The translations under genes were made by a program, and so were the position numbers. Source: Actinomycetota bacterium (GTDB lineage Bacteria > Actinomycetota > Actinomycetes > Nanopelagicales > Nanopelagicaceae). Taken from it: 7,006 nt of DNA. The notes under the pieces are model-generated. The model ran no database searches. It was not told the origin of the DNA and worked only from the letters and a program-made list of their open reading frames with translations. Every line of letters starts with the position of its first letter. The first letter of the stretch is position 1. Location of the stretch: assembly GCA_009698295.1 (NCBI GenBank), contig WLQO01000058.1, positions 1-7,006 on the forward strand, written 5' to 3'. Shown piece by piece: positions 5,917 to 7,006 of this stretch.

Positions 5917-7006
5917 ATTTCTACTCCAGAATCGCGCCTAAATGGCGCCACATCATCTATATAAGACTGTGCTGCAAATGTTAACCCAACATCGTGGCCT
6001 TCTCGCTCACTTAAATACCAACGATGTTCTAAAACTTCATGGAAGAACTGTGCTTCTTCTATTCTACCTCTCGCATTTTGCGGAATCATCTCAACAATTG
6101 GACGATACGTTTCATTTAGCCAACGTCGAGCGGAGTCTGCGATAGGTGGTTTTGGATTTTCTTCACGTCCGCGAAAGCGATCGAGCGATGCCAGCAAACG
6201 CTTTGCTTGTAAAGCTTCGGTCTCCAAACCAGTTAACTCGCGCAGACGATTGCGGTGATACCCAGGTGCAACTAACTTTGGTTGGAAATACAACTTTTGG
6301 GATTCGCCATCTAAAGAAACTGATACTTCATCGACTGCGAAACCGAGATCTTGTAGTTGGCGCATCGCACGCTCAACGGCATGGCGATCCTTAGGGTCTA
6401 ATACTTGGCGCTCTTTGAGCGCTTTCCAAATTCGGTGATAACGCTTTATAACCGCTTCGCTAGCACGGATTGGATCCATTCCTGGAAAAAGCACGCCAGA
6501 TAAAGCTAAGTCTTCTAATTCAGCGGCTACATTGAAATGGGCAATCTCTAAATCATGCTCGCGTTGGCCATCGCTCAGTGATTTCTGGAATTCACCGGTT
6601 TCGGCATCTACTAAATATGCTGCGAATGCTTCTGCATCTCGGCGAAAGAGCGTGTTAGAGAGCGAACAATCCCCCCACCAAAACCCTAATAAATGTAGCT
6701 GCACAAGTAAGAGCGCCAAAGCGTTCGCCATCATAGTTATGTCATTTGAAGTTACATCTTTACCGCTGAGCAAAACGCGATAAGGAAGTGAATAAGGAAG
6801 AAATCGAGTAACGAGTGCACATGGCAACTCTGCATTCGAATCGTCCGTGCGACCTTCGATAACCGCAATTGGCTGCACACTTGGAGCGCCAAGATGCGCT
6901 AGCTCACGCAAAGCTTTGTATTCACGATTGGCAAATTCTGAGACAGTTTCTTTTACTGCATAGACTTCTGAATCAGGATCATCGGTTGATCGCACCAGGC
7001 GAACCA
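5901..7006 (-). CDS. DUF4032 / lipopolysaccharide-kinase-like protein, 5' end outside window
   Basis: Predicted protein kinase-like fold (Kdo/WaaP-type) with a C-terminal DUF4032 region. At least 367 residues are visible. The frame stays open to the window edge and the residues before the GTG at 6995 (VRL) continue the family pattern VRxVR...VYAVKE, so 6995 is not the true start. Numbered from that codon, kinase residues look intact: K15 in YAVKE, D109 and N114 in WWGDCSLSN (equivalent to HxDxxxxN), and D130 in LVDAETGE (the metal-binding DFG position). The block YLVDAETGEFQKSLSDGQREHDLEIAH is highly typical of the family. The rest (about 220-355), including the LYFQPKLVAPGYHRNRLRELTGLE stretch, corresponds to DUF4032. 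Its substrate is unknown. It overlaps the thioredoxin/TPR gene by four bases, so the two are very likely translated together. Confidence 0.9.
   Translation of the reverse strand, partial: VRLVRSTDDPDSEVYAVKETVSEFANREYKALRELAHLGAPSVQPIAVIEGRTDDSNAELPCALVTRFLPYSLPYRVLLSGKDVTSNDITMMANALALLLVQLHLLGFWWGDCSLSNTLFRRDAEAFAAYLVDAETGEFQKSLSDGQREHDLEIAHFNVAAELEDLALSGVLFPGMDPIRASEAVIKRYHRIWKALKERQVLDPKDRHAVERAMRQLQDLGFAVDEVSVSLDGESQKLYFQPKLVAPGYHRNRLRELTGLETEALQAKRLLASLDRFRGREENPKPPIADSARRWLNETYRPIVEMIPQNARGRIEEAQFFHEVLEHRWYLSEREGHDVGLTFAAQSYIDDVAPFRRDSGVEMEANK

Noticed and set aside
5271..6783. Several plus-strand open frames opposite the thioredoxin/TPR and kinase-like genes
   Set aside because: All are reverse-strand shadows of genes with intact motifs, with no domains or convincing start sites of their own.
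1..7006. Mobile element, CRISPR array, toxin-antitoxin or defence system
   Set aside because: No direct-repeat arrays, terminal inverted repeats, transposase, integrase or defence domains were seen; every large frame belongs to a housekeeping or conserved family.

Overview
The window looks like chromosomal DNA of a low-GC actinobacterium. It carries a long homodimeric-type pyruvate dehydrogenase E1 (aceE) next to a DUF3052 gene, an AhpE-type peroxiredoxin and a tRNA-Val, a neighbourhood I recall from Actinobacteria such as Streptomyces. It also has a DUF4032 kinase-like protein and a thioredoxin/TPR protein ending in the actinobacterial-style ALANALF. Base composition is by eye below 50% GC. 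Tight packing, tiny intergenic gaps, weak Shine-Dalgarno sites and low GC fit the streamlined freshwater acI lineage (Nanopelagicales, 'Ca. Planktophila'-like). That placement is an inference from gene content and composition.

Layout. Positions 1-47 hold the last 14 codons and stop of an unrecognised plus-strand gene. A minus-strand block follows: DUF3052 gene (1047-634), AhpE-like peroxiredoxin (624-151) and tRNA-Val(UAC) (122-51). With 9-base and 28-base gaps it is probably one transcription unit. Diverging from it on the plus strand is aceE (1127-3847), the dominant gene, with all ThDP-site residues I could check present. The shared spacer of about 80 bases must hold both control regions. 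aceE converges with only 7 bases of gap on a second minus-strand block that enters from the right edge: a DUF4032 kinase-like protein (5' end outside the window), a cysteine-less thioredoxin-fold/TPR protein, and a YbjJ-like MFS transporter ending at 3855. These three genes are joined by a GTGA overlap and a 1-base gap, so they are a coupled operon.

How it works together. AceE decarboxylates pyruvate and feeds acetyl groups to E2/E3 subunits encoded elsewhere. The peroxiredoxin detoxifies peroxides, and the DUF3052 protein is a conserved unknown. The second block pairs a probable kinase with a non-redox thioredoxin-fold scaffold and a transporter, with no known substrate for any of them.

I found no mobile element, CRISPR array, phage gene, rRNA or recognisable defence system. 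The most interesting signals are small: a perfect hairpin that encloses the ribosome-binding site and start codon of the thioredoxin/TPR gene, the loss of both thioredoxin cysteines, and a perfect 9-bp-stem hairpin just past the aceE stop codon.
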